From Conyzicola nivalis (GTDB lineage: Bacteria; Actinomycetota; Actinomycetes; Actinomycetales; Microbacteriaceae), in contig NZ_BMGB01000001.1 in assembly GCF_014639655.1 (NCBI RefSeq), forward strand, positions 186,001 to 250,000: a DNA stretch of 64,000 bases, read 5' to 3'. Below are positions 32,865 to 41,994 of the stretch, one piece after another. Made by a program: the position numbers and the translations under genes. The notes under the pieces were generated by a model. That model did not search any database. It saw only the letters and a program-made list of their open reading frames with translations, and was not told where the DNA came from. Numbering within the stretch: position 1 is the first letter of the stretch; each line of letters begins with the position of its first letter.

Positions 32865-33722
32865 GTGACCGCGGTCTGGGGTCTCGTTATGGGCGTCGGC
32901 GTGCTGCTCATCGCCTCGCCGGTGCTCTGGCCGGCGTCCGAGAGGCCGGCCGCATCCCGTTCGCTCGCCCCGGTGCGAGCGCGACTGCGGCAGGCCGGGC
33001 TCGGCCGCGTGACGCCGCTCACCTTCTTCGTGGTGTCGGTCGTGCTCGGGGTGGTCGGCGGGGCGGTCGTGTTCGCGCTCGTGCCGGTGACGTCGCTCGC
33101 CGTCGCGGCCGCGGTGGTCGCGTTCGTCGTGCCCTCGGCGCTCGTGACCGTGCGTGCACGGGGCAGGCGCCGGGCGACCCGGGTGGTCTGGCCCGACGTC
33201 GTCGATCACCTCGTCTCGGCGGTGCGCTCGGGGCTCGCACTGCCCGACAGCGTCGTCACTCTCGCCCGCGCCGGTCCGGCGGTGACCCGAGCGGCCTTTG
33301 CCGAGTTCGAGGCGGAGTACCGCGCGACCGGCAACTTCGGGCTGTGCATCGGGCAGTTGAAAGACCGCCTCGCCGACCCCGTCGCCGACCGCATCCTCGA
33401 GACGCTGCGCATGTCGCGCGAGGTGGGAGGCAGCGAGCTCACCACGGTGTTGCGCAACCTCGCCGCCTACCTGCGCCAGGAGGCCGCCATCCGCTCGGAG
33501 GTGGAGGCGCGGCAGTCCTGGGTGATGAACGCCGCGCGGCTCGGGGTTGCCGCGCCGTGGATCGTGCTGCTTTTGCTGGCCAGCAGACCCGAGGCGGCAG
33601 CCGCTTACAACACGGCCGCCGGTGCCGCGCTCGTCGTCATCGGCCTGCTGGTGTCGGTCGTCGCCTATCGCATCATGGTCGCGGTCGGACGCATCCCCGA
33701 CGAACGGCGGTGGTTCCGGTGA
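32865..33722 (+). CDS. tadB: TadB, Tad pilus inner-membrane platform protein (285 aa)
   Basis: Type II/IV secretion F-domain protein. An N-terminal helix pair (WGLVMGVGVLLIASPVLW and TFFVVSVVLGVVGGAV) precedes the T2SSF domain, with WPDVVDHLVSAVRSGLALPDSV and LRMSREVGGSELTTVLRNLA, and two more helices at the C-terminus. It forms the membrane platform with TadC. It starts at GTG 32865, 14 bases after the truncated tadA, and its stop overlaps the start of tadC (GTGA). Confidence 0.9.
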   Translation: MTAVWGLVMGVGVLLIASPVLWPASERPAASRSLAPVRARLRQAGLGRVTPLTFFVVSVVLGVVGGAVVFALVPVTSLAVAAAVVAFVVPSALVTVRARGRRRATRVVWPDVVDHLVSAVRSGLALPDSVVTLARAGPAVTRAAFAEFEAEYRATGNFGLCIGQLKDRLADPVADRILETLRMSREVGGSELTTVLRNLAAYLRQEAAIRSEVEARQSWVMNAARLGVAAPWIVLLLLASRPEAAAAYNTAAGAALVVIGLLVSVVAYRIMVAVGRIPDERRWFR

Positions 33723-34657
33723 CGCCCGCAATCGCGTGGGCGGTGGTGTGCGGCGCGGCCCTCGGCCTCGGGCTGTGGGCGATCGTCAGTGTCACGCCGA
33801 GGCTCAGCCGGCCGCGCCTCACCGACCGCGTGGCACCCTACGTGCTCGATGTCTCACCCGGGGCCCGTGAGCTGCTCGCCCGGCGCCCGGCCGATCCGCT
33901 GCCGGTGCTCGGATTCGTGTTCGCCCCGATGGTCGAGGGCCTCCGTCGCGGCCTCGGCGTGCTGCTCGGTGGGCCGGATGCCACGGCCCACCGCCTGCGG
34001 CAGGCGGGTTCGACGCTCACGGTCGAGCGGTTCCGCGGTCGGCAGCTGCTCTGGGGCACGGTGGGTGCCGGCGTCGGGGTGCTCGCTTCGATCGTGGCGG
34101 CGCGGGCGACCGCGCTACCGCTCGTCGCCCAGCTCGGTATCGTCGCGATCTTCGCCGCCGGCGGCGTTGCCCTCCGTGACTACGCGCTGCAGCGCGCCGC
34201 CCGCGCGCGGCTGGCCCGCATGGCGAGCGAGCTGCCCACCGTGCTCGAATTCCTCACCCTCAGCCTCTCGGCGGGGGAGGGGATCCTCGACGCGACCCGT
34301 CGCATCTCCCGCATCAGCCAGGGCGAACTGGCGGCGGAGCTCGGGCGCGCGATCGCCGACGTGAACACGGGCCTACCCTTCGCCGAGTCGCTCGCTCGGG
34401 TAGGGCGCGAACTCGACCTGCCGCCCTTCACGCGCTTCGTCGAGCAGGTGGTGGGCGCTCTCGACCGCGGTACGCCGATCGTCGAGGTGCTGCGCGCCCA
34501 AGCTCAAGACTCCCGCGACGACGCCAAACGCCAGCTGCTCGAACTGGCGGGCAAGAAGGAGGTCGCGATGCTCGTTCCGCTCGTGTTCCTCATCCTGCCG
34601 ATCACCGTGGCGTTCGCGATCTTCCCCGGCATCCTCGTGTTGCAGACGGGGCTGTGA
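33719..34657 (+). CDS. tadC: TadC, Tad pilus inner-membrane platform protein (312 aa)
   Basis: Second T2SSF-domain protein. MASELPTVLEFLTLSLSAGE and DATRRISRISQGELAAELGR form the cytoplasmic domain core; DDAKRQLLELAGKKEVAMLV and the final helix LVFLILPITVAFAIFPGIL close it, as in TadC. The GTG start at 33719 overlaps tadB by four bases, which fixes the start although the frame is open upstream. It works with TadB as the pilus platform. Confidence 0.9.
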   Translation: MTPAIAWAVVCGAALGLGLWAIVSVTPRLSRPRLTDRVAPYVLDVSPGARELLARRPADPLPVLGFVFAPMVEGLRRGLGVLLGGPDATAHRLRQAGSTLTVERFRGRQLLWGTVGAGVGVLASIVAARATALPLVAQLGIVAIFAAGGVALRDYALQRAARARLARMASELPTVLEFLTLSLSAGEGILDATRRISRISQGELAAELGRAIADVNTGLPFAESLARVGRELDLPPFTRFVEQVVGALDRGTPIVEVLRAQAQDSRDDAKRQLLELAGKKEVAMLVPLVFLILPITVAFAIFPGILVLQTGL

Positions 34658-34683
34658 CGCACCTCGAGAGAAAAGAGAAGGCA

Positions 34684-34848
34684 ATGACGCGACTGAAACT
34701 TCTAGCGACCGACGAACGTGGCGACGTTCCGGGCTGGGTGCTGATCACACTGATGACCGCGGGCCTCGTGATCATCATCTGGGGTCTCGCCGGCCCGGCG
34801 CTCAGCCAGGTCTTCGAGCAGGCCATCGAACGCGTCACCAGCTTCTAG
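34684..34848 (+). CDS. small Flp pilin-like protein (54 aa)
   Basis: A 54-residue protein with a short basic leader (MTRLKLLATDERGD), then one hydrophobic helix (WVLITLMTAGLVIIIWGLAG) and an amphipathic tail. Size and place between tadC and the TadE-like genes fit a Flp-type pilin or a DUF4244-like pilus subunit, but the glutamate at +5 of the mature helix is not obvious. ATG 34684 follows GAGAAGG; an upstream ATG at 34654 is less likely. Confidence 0.72.
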   Translation: MTRLKLLATDERGDVPGWVLITLMTAGLVIIIWGLAGPALSQVFEQAIERVTSF

Positions 34849-34850
34849 CG

Positions 34851-35255
34851 ATGCGCGTGCGGGTGTGGCCGACCAGGCTCGGCGACGACCGCGGATCGGC
34901 GCCGGCCGAGTTCGTGATGGTCTCGGCGCTGCTCACCGTTCTCACCCTCTCGGTGCTGCAACTCGGATTCGCCCTGCACGTGCGCAACACGGTTCTGGAT
35001 GCCGCCGCCGAGGGAGCGCGCTACGGGGCGCTCGCCGACAACACCCTCGCCGACGGAGCCGCCCGCACCCGCGACCTCATCACCACGGCGATCGGGGCCG
35101 GGTACGCGAACGACGTGACGGCCACTGCGGGCAGCTACCTCGAGCATCCGGCCGTCGCGGTCACCGTGCGCACGCCGCTGCCGCTCATCGGCCTTGTCGG
35201 ACTCGACGGCGGGTTGGAGGTGACCGGGCATGCCGCGAAGGAGACTCTCGACTAG
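34851..35255 (+). CDS. TadE-like pseudopilin (134 aa)
   Basis: TadE family: a basic N-terminus, DDRGSAPAEFVMVSALLTVL with the conserved glutamate at the start of the single membrane helix, then a small periplasmic/extracellular domain with RNTVLDAAAEGARYGALAD. TadE/TadF proteins are minor pseudopilins processed by a prepilin peptidase, which is not encoded in the window. It starts two bases after the pilin-like gene and overlaps the next TadE-like gene by 26 bases. Confidence 0.85.
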   Translation: MRVRVWPTRLGDDRGSAPAEFVMVSALLTVLTLSVLQLGFALHVRNTVLDAAAEGARYGALADNTLADGAARTRDLITTAIGAGYANDVTATAGSYLEHPAVAVTVRTPLPLIGLVGLDGGLEVTGHAAKETLD

Positions 35256-35700
35256 CGAGATGCGAACCGACGAGACGGGCACGGCCTCGCTCGAGTTCAT
35301 CACCGCGGGGCTCGTGCTGCTGGTTCCGCTCGTGTACCTGGTGCTGACCGTCGCGGCGCTGCAGGGCGCGTCGTTCGCCGTCGAGGGCGCGTCGCGGCAG
35401 GCGGCGCGGGTGTTCGTCGAGTCGTCGTCGGTGGCCGAGGCCCAGCGCAGCGCCCGGGTCGCCGTGGAGTTCGCGCTCGCCGACTACGACCTCGACGCCG
35501 ACGACGTGCGGATGACCGTGACGTGCACGCCGAACCCCGGCGCCTGCCTCACGCGTCGCGGCTTCGTGACGGTCGAAGTGACGACGGCGGTGGCCCTGCC
35601 GCTCGTTCCTCCCGTGCTCGATCTCGACGTGCCGCTCAGCGTGCCGATCGCGTCGAGCACCACGCAACAGGTGTCGCGATTCGGGGGAGTGGCGCCGTGA
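35230..35700 (+). CDS. TadE-like pseudopilin, second copy (156 aa)
   Basis: Second minor pseudopilin: DETGTASLEFITAGLVLLVPLVYLV carries the TadE glutamate and helix. The external part has a cysteine pair (TCTPNPGAC) that may form a disulphide loop. Start ATG 35230 has a strong GGAGGTG about nine bases upstream, inside the preceding gene; ATG 35260 is in frame but has a poor RBS. Its stop overlaps the TadG-like start at 35697. Confidence 0.85.
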   Translation: MPRRRLSTSEMRTDETGTASLEFITAGLVLLVPLVYLVLTVAALQGASFAVEGASRQAARVFVESSSVAEAQRSARVAVEFALADYDLDADDVRMTVTCTPNPGACLTRRGFVTVEVTTAVALPLVPPVLDLDVPLSVPIASSTTQQVSRFGGVAP

Positions 35701-36146
35701 GCCGTCGTTCAGCCAACCTGCGACGCGACGAGAGCGGGTCGATTTTGCCGCTCACCGTCTTCTACGGATTCCTCGCCCTGGTCCTCGTGCTTCTCGTCGT
35801 CGCGGCGACATCTCTCTACCTCGAGCGCAAGCGCCTGTTCGCCCTCGCCGACGGAGCCGCCCTCGTCGGCGCGGAGTCGTTCGAACTGAGCTCGGTGGAG
35901 TCGACCGCCTCCGGTACGCGTCCACGGTTGCGGTCGCCGGATGTCGCGGCTGCCGTCACCGGCTACGTGTCGGGCCCGGCCGGCGCTCGCTTCGAGTCCC
36001 TGCAGGTGCTGCGCGCCGAGACCGTCGATGGCCGCAGCGCGACGGTGCAACTCGCGGCCTACTGGAGGCCGCCGGTCGTGTCGCTGCTCGTGCCCGAGGG
36101 CTTCCGCATCGAGGTGACGGCGGTCGCCCGGTCGGTGTTCGGCTAG
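35697..36146 (+). CDS. TadG-like pilus assembly protein (149 aa)
   Basis: Short TadG N-terminal (Tad) domain protein: DESGSILPLTVFYGFLALVL, a single hydrophobic helix followed by SLYLERKRLFALADGAAL, the family's post-helix motif. The von Willebrand-like C-terminal part of full TadG is absent; this length is common in actinobacteria. It starts at GTG 35697 overlapping the previous stop (GTGA), so it is the last gene of the tad operon. Confidence 0.82.
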   Translation: MSRRSANLRRDESGSILPLTVFYGFLALVLVLLVVAATSLYLERKRLFALADGAALVGAESFELSSVESTASGTRPRLRSPDVAAAVTGYVSGPAGARFESLQVLRAETVDGRSATVQLAAYWRPPVVSLLVPEGFRIEVTAVARSVFG

Positions 36147-36187
36147 CTTGCTAGTAGCCGATCGCCGGCGCGCAGACGGGGGAGTCA

Positions 36188-36502
36188 GTGAGAAAGCAGC
36201 TCGACGTCACCCTCACTATCCTGCTGTCGGTGGTTCTGCTGCGCTTGCTCTGCGTGGCGGTCGCGTTTGTGTTCTTGAACTCGATGGACGTGTCGTGCCT
36301 CGAGAATTGCGACTACGGCCTAACGGTATTCGTCGTCTGGGGAATGTTCTGGTCGGCGGTCGTGATCGTCGTCGCGGTCATCCTCGGCATCGGAACCTGT
36401 CGCGTCTACCGCCGTAAGTCTGCGTGGGTTCCCGCGGCGGCCATCGTACTGACGATCGCCCTGTTCTTCTCGGCTATCGCGCTCCAGACCGTAGGAGCCT
36501 GA
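36188..36502 (+). CDS. hypothetical membrane protein, three helices (104 aa)
   Basis: Small unrecognised membrane protein with three hydrophobic segments, residues about 8-30, 45-68 and 80-98, and a CLENC pair in the loop after the first. GTG 36188 follows GGGGGAG. It lies 41 bases behind the TadG-like gene in the same direction but has no known link to pili. Confidence 0.65.
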   Translation: MRKQLDVTLTILLSVVLLRLLCVAVAFVFLNSMDVSCLENCDYGLTVFVVWGMFWSAVVIVVAVILGIGTCRVYRRKSAWVPAAAIVLTIALFFSAIALQTVGA

Positions 36503-36609
36503 AACGTGCGCACGCCCGACAGGAACGCCCTACCCGCTACCGGGCAGTTCGTCCTGTCGGGCGTGCGCGAGGCCGCATCCGTCCTGTCGACCGGCGTGAG
36601 CCAGAAAAG

Positions 36610-37350
36610 TTACGCGGCGGTGAAGCCGCCGTCGACGGCGAACTCGGCGCCGGTGATGAAGCTGGCCTCGTCGCTCAGCAGGTAGGTGATCATCGAGGCG
36701 ATCTCCTCGGGCTGGCCGAGGCGCTTCATCGGCACGGTCGCGGCGAGGACCTCGCGCGGCGCACCCTCGAGGATCGGGGTGTCGATGAAGCCGGGGTGCA
36801 CCGAGTTGACGCGCACGCCCTGTTCGACCCACCAGAGCGCGGCGTTCTTGGTGAGCAGTCGCACCGCGCCCTTGGCAGCCTGGTAAGCCGGACCGGCGGC
36901 CGAACCGCCGACGAGGCCGTAGATCGACGAGACGTTGACGACGGAGCCCGCGGTCGACGCCTTGAGCGCTGCGCTCGCCGCCTTGAGGCCGAGGAACACG
37001 CTGGTCTGGGTGACGGCGATGGTCTTGTCCCACACCTCGATCGTGGTGTCTTCGATCGAGCGGGCGTCACCGATGCCGGCGTTGTTCACCAGCAGGTCGA
37101 GGCCGCCGAAGGTGTCGACGGTGCCGGCGACGGCGGCGTTCCACTCGTCTTCGCTCGTGACGTTGAGTGAGACGAAGAGCGCCTTGCCCCCGGCGGCGGT
37201 GATCTCGTCGACGACGGTCTGGCCGGCTGCGGCGTTGATGTCGGCGATGACGACGGACGCGCCCTCACGCGCGAGACGCAGCGACGTGGACTTGCCGATG
37301 CCGCTCGCCCCGCCGGTGACGAGTGCGACTTTGCCCTGGAAACGGGTCAT
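36610..37350 (-). CDS. classical SDR oxidoreductase (246 aa)
   Basis: NAD(P)-dependent short-chain dehydrogenase. VTGGASGIGKS binds the cofactor near residue 11, NNAGIGD is the structural motif, Ser in NVSSIYG and Tyr-x3-Lys in YQAAKGAV complete the active site, and the end is AEFAVDGGFTAA. Close to the cyclopentanol/3-alpha-hydroxysteroid dehydrogenase group in length. Substrate unknown. A weak ACTAAC/GTTTAGT inverted repeat lies about 100 bases upstream at 37452-37475. Confidence 0.92.
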   Translation of the reverse strand: MTRFQGKVALVTGGASGIGKSTSLRLAREGASVVIADINAAAGQTVVDEITAAGGKALFVSLNVTSEDEWNAAVAGTVDTFGGLDLLVNNAGIGDARSIEDTTIEVWDKTIAVTQTSVFLGLKAASAALKASTAGSVVNVSSIYGLVGGSAAGPAYQAAKGAVRLLTKNAALWWVEQGVRVNSVHPGFIDTPILEGAPREVLAATVPMKRLGQPEEIASMITYLLSDEASFITGAEFAVDGGFTAA

Positions 37351-37451
37351 GGTGTGTGCTCCTTGGTCGAGTGTTCGAATGGGCTCCGCAGAATCGGATA
37401 CACATGGGACAAACGGGTCGGATGCACGTCTCGATCGAAACCGGAACCGTG

Positions 37452-37475
37452 ACTAACTTACACCTGTTGTTTAGT
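37452..37475. promoter_or_regulatory. possible TetR-type operator upstream of the SDR gene
   Basis: ACTAAC, eleven bases, GTTTAGT. The arms pair over six positions with one extra base, a layout common for TetR-family sites. It overlaps the 3' end of the acyltransferase gene and is about 100 bases from the SDR start at 37350. No TetR gene is adjacent. Confidence 0.3.
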
Positions 37476-38673
37476 TGGCGGGAGGGGTGGCAGGTGTCGC
37501 GGAAGCGGGCGCCGTGCGGCCGATCTTCTTCGAGAGGCGGTGGCTCGGAACATCCACGAACCGGGTGAAGAGTTCGGCGACACCGAACGAGATGCCCACG
37601 CCGATGAGCGTCTGCACCGGCCACGGCAGCTCGTGCGCCACGTTGGCGGTCGCGATGAGAATCGGCGCGTGCACGAGGTAAAGGCTGAACGAGATGCGTC
37701 CGAGCCAGTGGATCGGCGGCAGTGACAACACGCGCACGGCCGGTGTCCAGCGTGCTGCCACGGTGACGATGCCCGCGGCCCCGATGACGATGAGGGCGGA
37801 TGACGCGAACGCGACATGTGTGTTCTGCCCGATGCCCGGCTGCAGCAACCAGTGCAGGATGAGCAGGAACAGCGAGGCGACGGCCACCACAAGCCACACG
37901 ATGTGCCCCCACCACGGCGCGGAACGCTGGGCGAGCTCGGCGGCGTCGGCACTGTCGTCGCGGAGGCTGAACAGCTTGGCGAGCGCTATACCCACGATGA
38001 ACGCGGGCAGGTAGACCAGCGGCAGTACGGTGTACTCGTAGCCCAGCAGCACGAGGAGAGGGGCGAGGGCGATCGCCGCCCACGCGAGCTTGCGACCGCG
38101 CGACGCGATGAGCACGAATACGGGCAACAGCAGCGAGAACAGCACCTCCCAGCGAAGCGACCAGAGCGGGCTGTTGAAGTCGGGGGTGCCGTTGAAGACG
38201 TCGGCGGCCTGGATGGCGAACTTCCAGTCGAAGTCCGGATACGTGTAGAACTGCACCCACGCGCTGTCGCTCGCCTCGCGGTCGCGGTGCAGTAACAGCG
38301 TCACGATCACGGCGAACACGATCGACGCGAACATCGGCAGATAAAGCCGCACGAGCCGGCGCGGAAAATAGTTTCCCCAGTTGAAGTCGCGCTCGCGCCT
38401 CACCTGCAGGGTGAGCACGAGTCCGCTGAGCACGAAGAAGACGATCACGGCCTCGTTGCCGGCGATGAAGATGCGCAGGGGGGAGTGCAGCAGCAGGTCC
38501 CAGAACGAACCCGGCTCGGCCGCCTTGTTGTTCACCACTATCTCCGACAGGGTCGGGCTGATCAGCAACGAGTGGTAGGCGACGACCACGATTGCGGCGA
38601 CGCCGCGGAGGCCGTCGAGCGAGCGAAGACGCTGCAACGGCTGGGTGCGCGGGGGAGAAGGCTGTTGTGACAA
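37471..38673 (-). CDS. acyltransferase 3 family membrane protein, OafA/YrhL-like (400 aa)
   Basis: Integral membrane O-acyltransferase. It opens with RLRSLDGLRGVAAIVVVAYH, the AT3 signature with the catalytic-type histidine at its end; VFFVLSGLVLTLQ and RRLVRLYLPMF follow, and about ten helices fill the rest. No SGNH domain is fused, unlike the protein at 50184. Such enzymes acetylate or acylate cell-surface polysaccharides or lipids. The start ATG 38673 faces the SDR gene at 38715. Confidence 0.9.
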   Translation of the reverse strand: MSQQPSPPRTQPLQRLRSLDGLRGVAAIVVVAYHSLLISPTLSEIVVNNKAAEPGSFWDLLLHSPLRIFIAGNEAVIVFFVLSGLVLTLQVRRERDFNWGNYFPRRLVRLYLPMFASIVFAVIVTLLLHRDREASDSAWVQFYTYPDFDWKFAIQAADVFNGTPDFNSPLWSLRWEVLFSLLLPVFVLIASRGRKLAWAAIALAPLLVLLGYEYTVLPLVYLPAFIVGIALAKLFSLRDDSADAAELAQRSAPWWGHIVWLVVAVASLFLLILHWLLQPGIGQNTHVAFASSALIVIGAAGIVTVAARWTPAVRVLSLPPIHWLGRISFSLYLVHAPILIATANVAHELPWPVQTLIGVGISFGVAELFTRFVDVPSHRLSKKIGRTAPASATPATPPAN

Positions 38674-38714
38674 GCTTCGAGTGTATCCATTCGTGCGCTG
38701 TCTAGGCTGAGGCG

Positions 38715-39401
38715 ATGACCGATCTTTCCGACAAGAACATTCTCGTCATCGGGGCGACCGGGGCCCTCGGCTCGCGCCTCGCTGCCCGTCTGGCTGACCA
38801 TGGGGCGAACGTCGTGCTCACCGGATCCGACCGAGCCCGCCTCGCCGCGCTCCCTGTGCCCGGCCGCAGGTTCGTCGTTGATCTCGCCACGCAGGCCGAC
38901 ACCGCGGTCGGGTTGGCGGCTGACGCTACGGGCGGGCTGGACGGGGTGGTCGTCGCGGCCGGGGTGGTGGCCTTCGGACCCGCCGCCGACCTCGACGCCG
39001 CAACCCTCGCCACGCTGTTCGCCGTGAATGCGACCGGACCGATCGCGCTGATCTCCTCCGCGCTCCCGCTACTCGCCGACTCGGCCGCGGAGGGCCGCGA
39101 GCCCTTCGTGCTCACCATCAGCGGGGTCGTCGCGGAATCCCCGACGGCCGGGTTGGCGGCCTACTCCGCGTCGAAGTCTGCGCTCGCGGCCTTCATGGCC
39201 GCCACATCGCGAGAGGCCCGTCGCAGCGGCGTCCGACTCATCGATGCCCGACCGGGCCACACCGAGACCGGGCTGGTCACGCGCGCGATCGCCGGGTCGG
39301 CGCCGGCCTTTCCCGCGGGGTTCGACCCCGACGTGGTGGTCGACCGGATGATCGCGGCCATCGTCGGCGACGAGAAGGATCTGCCGAGCACCGCCTTCTG
39401 A
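38715..39401 (+). CDS. SDR family oxidoreductase (228 aa)
   Basis: Short-chain dehydrogenase with VIGATGALGSRLAARL as the nucleotide-binding turn, Ser in LTISGVVAES, and Tyr-x3-Lys in AAYSASKSALAAF, so the catalytic set is intact. Shorter than average at its C-terminus (no long substrate loop). Divergent from the acyltransferase gene, 41 bases apart. Substrate unknown. Confidence 0.9.
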   Translation: MTDLSDKNILVIGATGALGSRLAARLADHGANVVLTGSDRARLAALPVPGRRFVVDLATQADTAVGLAADATGGLDGVVVAAGVVAFGPAADLDAATLATLFAVNATGPIALISSALPLLADSAAEGREPFVLTISGVVAESPTAGLAAYSASKSALAAFMAATSREARRSGVRLIDARPGHTETGLVTRAIAGSAPAFPAGFDPDVVVDRMIAAIVGDEKDLPSTAF

Positions 39402-39447
39402 CCCGCCGCGGACCTCGAGGCCGGCGTCCGATCGCGACGGCCCGCCG

Positions 39448-40716
39448 CTAACGCAGTGTGCGCGGCACGTGCGGGGCGTACCGCGGCACGTAGCGCAGCA
39501 GAATTCCGGCGCCGACGAGCCCGAGCACGCCCACGGTGCCCGCGGCGACCGCGATCGACGCCACACCGGTGATGAACGCCACGAGCAGCGGGCCACCCGC
39601 GTTGCCGAGGTCGCCCGTGAACCGCCACGCGCCGAGGAACGGCGCCGGGTTGCTCTTGTCGGCGAGGTCGGCGCCGAGCGTCATCAGGATGCCGCTGCCC
39701 ACCCCGTTCGCGAGCGACATGAACATCGCCGCCGAAATGAACCACACCACCGAGTCGGGAAGGTCGTGGGTGAACGCGAGCGCCAGGTGCCCCAGTCCGA
39801 GCCCGACCATCGAAGGGACGGCGCTCCACAGCCGCCCGAAGCGGTCCATGATCTGGCCGCTCGCGTAGAACAGGGCGAAGTCGATTCCCGACGCGATGCC
39901 GATGATGAGAGCGGTATTGGTCTCGGTGATGCCGATGCTCACCGCCCACAGCGGCAGGATGATGGCCCGGCTCGCTCGCAACGCCCCGATCAGCGCGGCA
40001 CCGGTACCGAGTTTGGCGAGCACGCCGCGGTTCTCGTAGATGGTGCGGAAGAGCCCGTGCGCCTCCTGCTCGACGAGCGCCTCGCCCTCGTGCAGGGCGG
40101 CGCCGGTGCTGCCGCGCACCGTCTTCGCGGCGCCGAACGACGCGCCGGGATCGCGCAGCAGGATGAGCGTGAGCGCCGCCGCGAGGCAGGCGATGATGTG
40201 GATCCAGAACGCGGATGCCGCGGTGCCGGTGAGGTGGATGACCGCCGCCGTGATGAACGGTCCGATGAATGCGCCGGCGCGGAAGGTGCCGCCGAGGGTG
40301 GACAGGGCCCGTGCCCGGTAGGCGATCGGCACGAAACTGGTCATAAAGGCGTGCCGCGCGAGCGAGAAGACCGCCGTCGCCAGACCGACGAGGAAGATTC
40401 CGAATCCGAGCGCGACCGGGTTGGGGGCGAGCACGCAGATGACGAGGCCGATGATCGACAGCAGGGAGGCACCGATCATGGCCGGGCGTTCCCCTACCCG
40501 GGCCACGAGCCATCCGCTCGGAATGTCGCCCACGAGCTCGCCGAGCATCAACAAAGCGGCCACGAGACCGGCGATGGCGAGGGTGGCGCCGAGGTTGCCG
40601 GCGACGACCGGGATCATCGGGATGATCGCGCCCTCGCCGATGGAGAAGAGCAGCGTCGGCAGCAGGGCCGGGAGTGCGATGGAGCGCCAGCGGAACGGTT
40701 GCTCGGCGGTGCTCAT
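39448..40716 (-). CDS. MFS transporter (422 aa)
   Basis: Twelve-helix major facilitator permease. GELVGDIPSGWLVARVGERP is the loop 2-3 motif and RARALSTLGGTFRAG and GVGSGILMTLGADLAD follow in the usual places. ATG 40716 is preceded by AAAGGA. It is divergent from prfB, with a REP-like hairpin between them. Substrate unknown; close in type to actinobacterial efflux permeases. Confidence 0.88.
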   Translation of the reverse strand: MSTAEQPFRWRSIALPALLPTLLFSIGEGAIIPMIPVVAGNLGATLAIAGLVAALLMLGELVGDIPSGWLVARVGERPAMIGASLLSIIGLVICVLAPNPVALGFGIFLVGLATAVFSLARHAFMTSFVPIAYRARALSTLGGTFRAGAFIGPFITAAVIHLTGTAASAFWIHIIACLAAALTLILLRDPGASFGAAKTVRGSTGAALHEGEALVEQEAHGLFRTIYENRGVLAKLGTGAALIGALRASRAIILPLWAVSIGITETNTALIIGIASGIDFALFYASGQIMDRFGRLWSAVPSMVGLGLGHLALAFTHDLPDSVVWFISAAMFMSLANGVGSGILMTLGADLADKSNPAPFLGAWRFTGDLGNAGGPLLVAFITGVASIAVAAGTVGVLGLVGAGILLRYVPRYAPHVPRTLR

Positions 40717-40745
40717 TCCTTTCACCCTACGCCTGTCCGGTCGCG

Positions 40746-40775
40746 GAGCCTGTCGAAGAGCGCTTCGACAGGCTC
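40746..40775. repeat. REP-like hairpin, GAGCCTGTCGAAG type
   Basis: GAGCCTGTCGAAG, four bases, and the exact reverse complement. It lies between divergent MFS and prfB starts, so it is not a normal terminator. The same core (GAGCCTGTCGA) recurs as an inverted repeat at 63314-63374, so it is a dispersed intergenic element. Confidence 0.75.
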
Positions 40776-40811
40776 AGCGACCGATAGGCAGGCGGGTAGA
40801 CTCGCACCGAC

Positions 40812-41918
40812 ATGGACGACCTTGATTTTTCTGTAGAGATTGCTGCCCTTCGATCGACCTTCGACGACATCCGCTCGGTGGTTGGCGTCGACCGGCTCGA
40901 GGCCGAGATCGCGGATCTGAGCGAGCAGGCGGGCGTTCCCGACCTCTGGGACGACACCGACAAGGCGCAGAAAGTCACCAGCGACCTCAGCCACCGTCAG
41001 GCCGAGCTCGCCAAGATCGTGAGCATCGCCTCGCGCCTGGACGACCTGGAGATTATGGTCGAGTTGGCGAACGACGAATCGGATGTCGCCGCAGCCGACG
41101 AGGCGAAGGCCGAACTCAAGGCGATCGAGAAGGTGCTCGGCGACCTCGAAGTGCAGACGCTGCTCGATGGTGAATACGACGCGCGCCCCGCCGTCATCAC
41201 CATCCGCGCCGGCGCCGGGGGAGTAGACGCGGCCGACTTCGCCGACATGCTCTTCCGGATGTACCTGCGCTGGGCCGAGAAACACGGCTACTCGGCGACC
41301 GTCATGGACACGAGCTACGCCGAAGAGGCCGGCATCAAGTCGGCGACCTTCGAGATCGACGCCCCCTACGCTTTCGGAACGCTCGGCGTCGAGGCCGGAA
41401 CGCACCGCCTCGTGCGCATGTCGCCGTTCGGTGCGGCGGGCAAGCGCCAGACCAGTTTCGCCGCCGTCGAGGTCATCCCGCTGCTCGAAGAGGCCGCGGT
41501 CATCGACATCCCCGAGGGTGATATCCGCGTCGACGTCTTCCGCTCCTCCGGCCCCGGCGGCCAGTCGGTCAACACCACCGACTCCGCGGTGCGCCTCACC
41601 CACATCCCCACCGGCACCGTCGTGTCGATGCAGAACGAGAAGAGCCAGATCCAGAACCGCGCGGCCGCCATGCGCGTGCTGCAGTCGCGCCTGCTCATCA
41701 TCCAGAAGGAGCAGGAGGCGGCCACCAAGAAGGAGTTCGCCGGGGTCATCACCGCGAGCTGGGGCGACCAGATGCGCAGCTACGTGCTCGCGCCCTACCA
41801 GATGGTGAAAGACCTGCGCACCGAGTACGAAGAGGGCAACCCCTCCAAGGTGTTCGACGGCGACCTCGACGGTTTCATCAACGCCGGCATCAAGTGGCGT
41901 AAGCGCGACAAGGACTGA
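40812..41918 (+). CDS. prfB: peptide chain release factor 2 (368 aa)
   Basis: Recognises UGA and UAA stop codons and triggers peptide release. GGQ is in [16 protein letters not shown], and the stop-codon-reading tripeptide SPF is in [11 protein letters not shown]. The frame is continuous from ATG 40812: there is no in-frame UGA near codon 25, so the programmed +1 frameshift used by many bacteria for autoregulation is absent, as in many actinobacteria. It is followed by ftsE after 76 bases, the conserved order in this phylum. Confidence 0.97.
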   Translation: MDDLDFSVEIAALRSTFDDIRSVVGVDRLEAEIADLSEQAGVPDLWDDTDKAQKVTSDLSHRQAELAKIVSIASRLDDLEIMVELANDESDVAAADEAKAELKAIEKVLGDLEVQTLLDGEYDARPAVITIRAGAGGVDAADFADMLFRMYLRWAEKHGYSATVMDTSYAEEAGIKSATFEIDAPYAFGTLGVEAGTHRLVRMSPFGAAGKRQTSFAAVEVIPLLEEAAVIDIPEGDIRVDVFRSSGPGGQSVNTTDSAVRLTHIPTGTVVSMQNEKSQIQNRAAAMRVLQSRLLIIQKEQEAATKKEFAGVITASWGDQMRSYVLAPYQMVKDLRTEYEEGNPSKVFDGDLDGFINAGIKWRKRDKD

Positions 41919-41994
41919 ACTGATGCTGGGAACGTGACGTCCGTGGGGTGTCGCGAGAGGCATCCGTCTCTCTCGTGCCTAGGCTCGTCACGAA

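Noticed and set aside
40812-41918. Programmed frameshift in prfB
   Set aside because: The frame is continuous with no in-frame UGA near codon 25.
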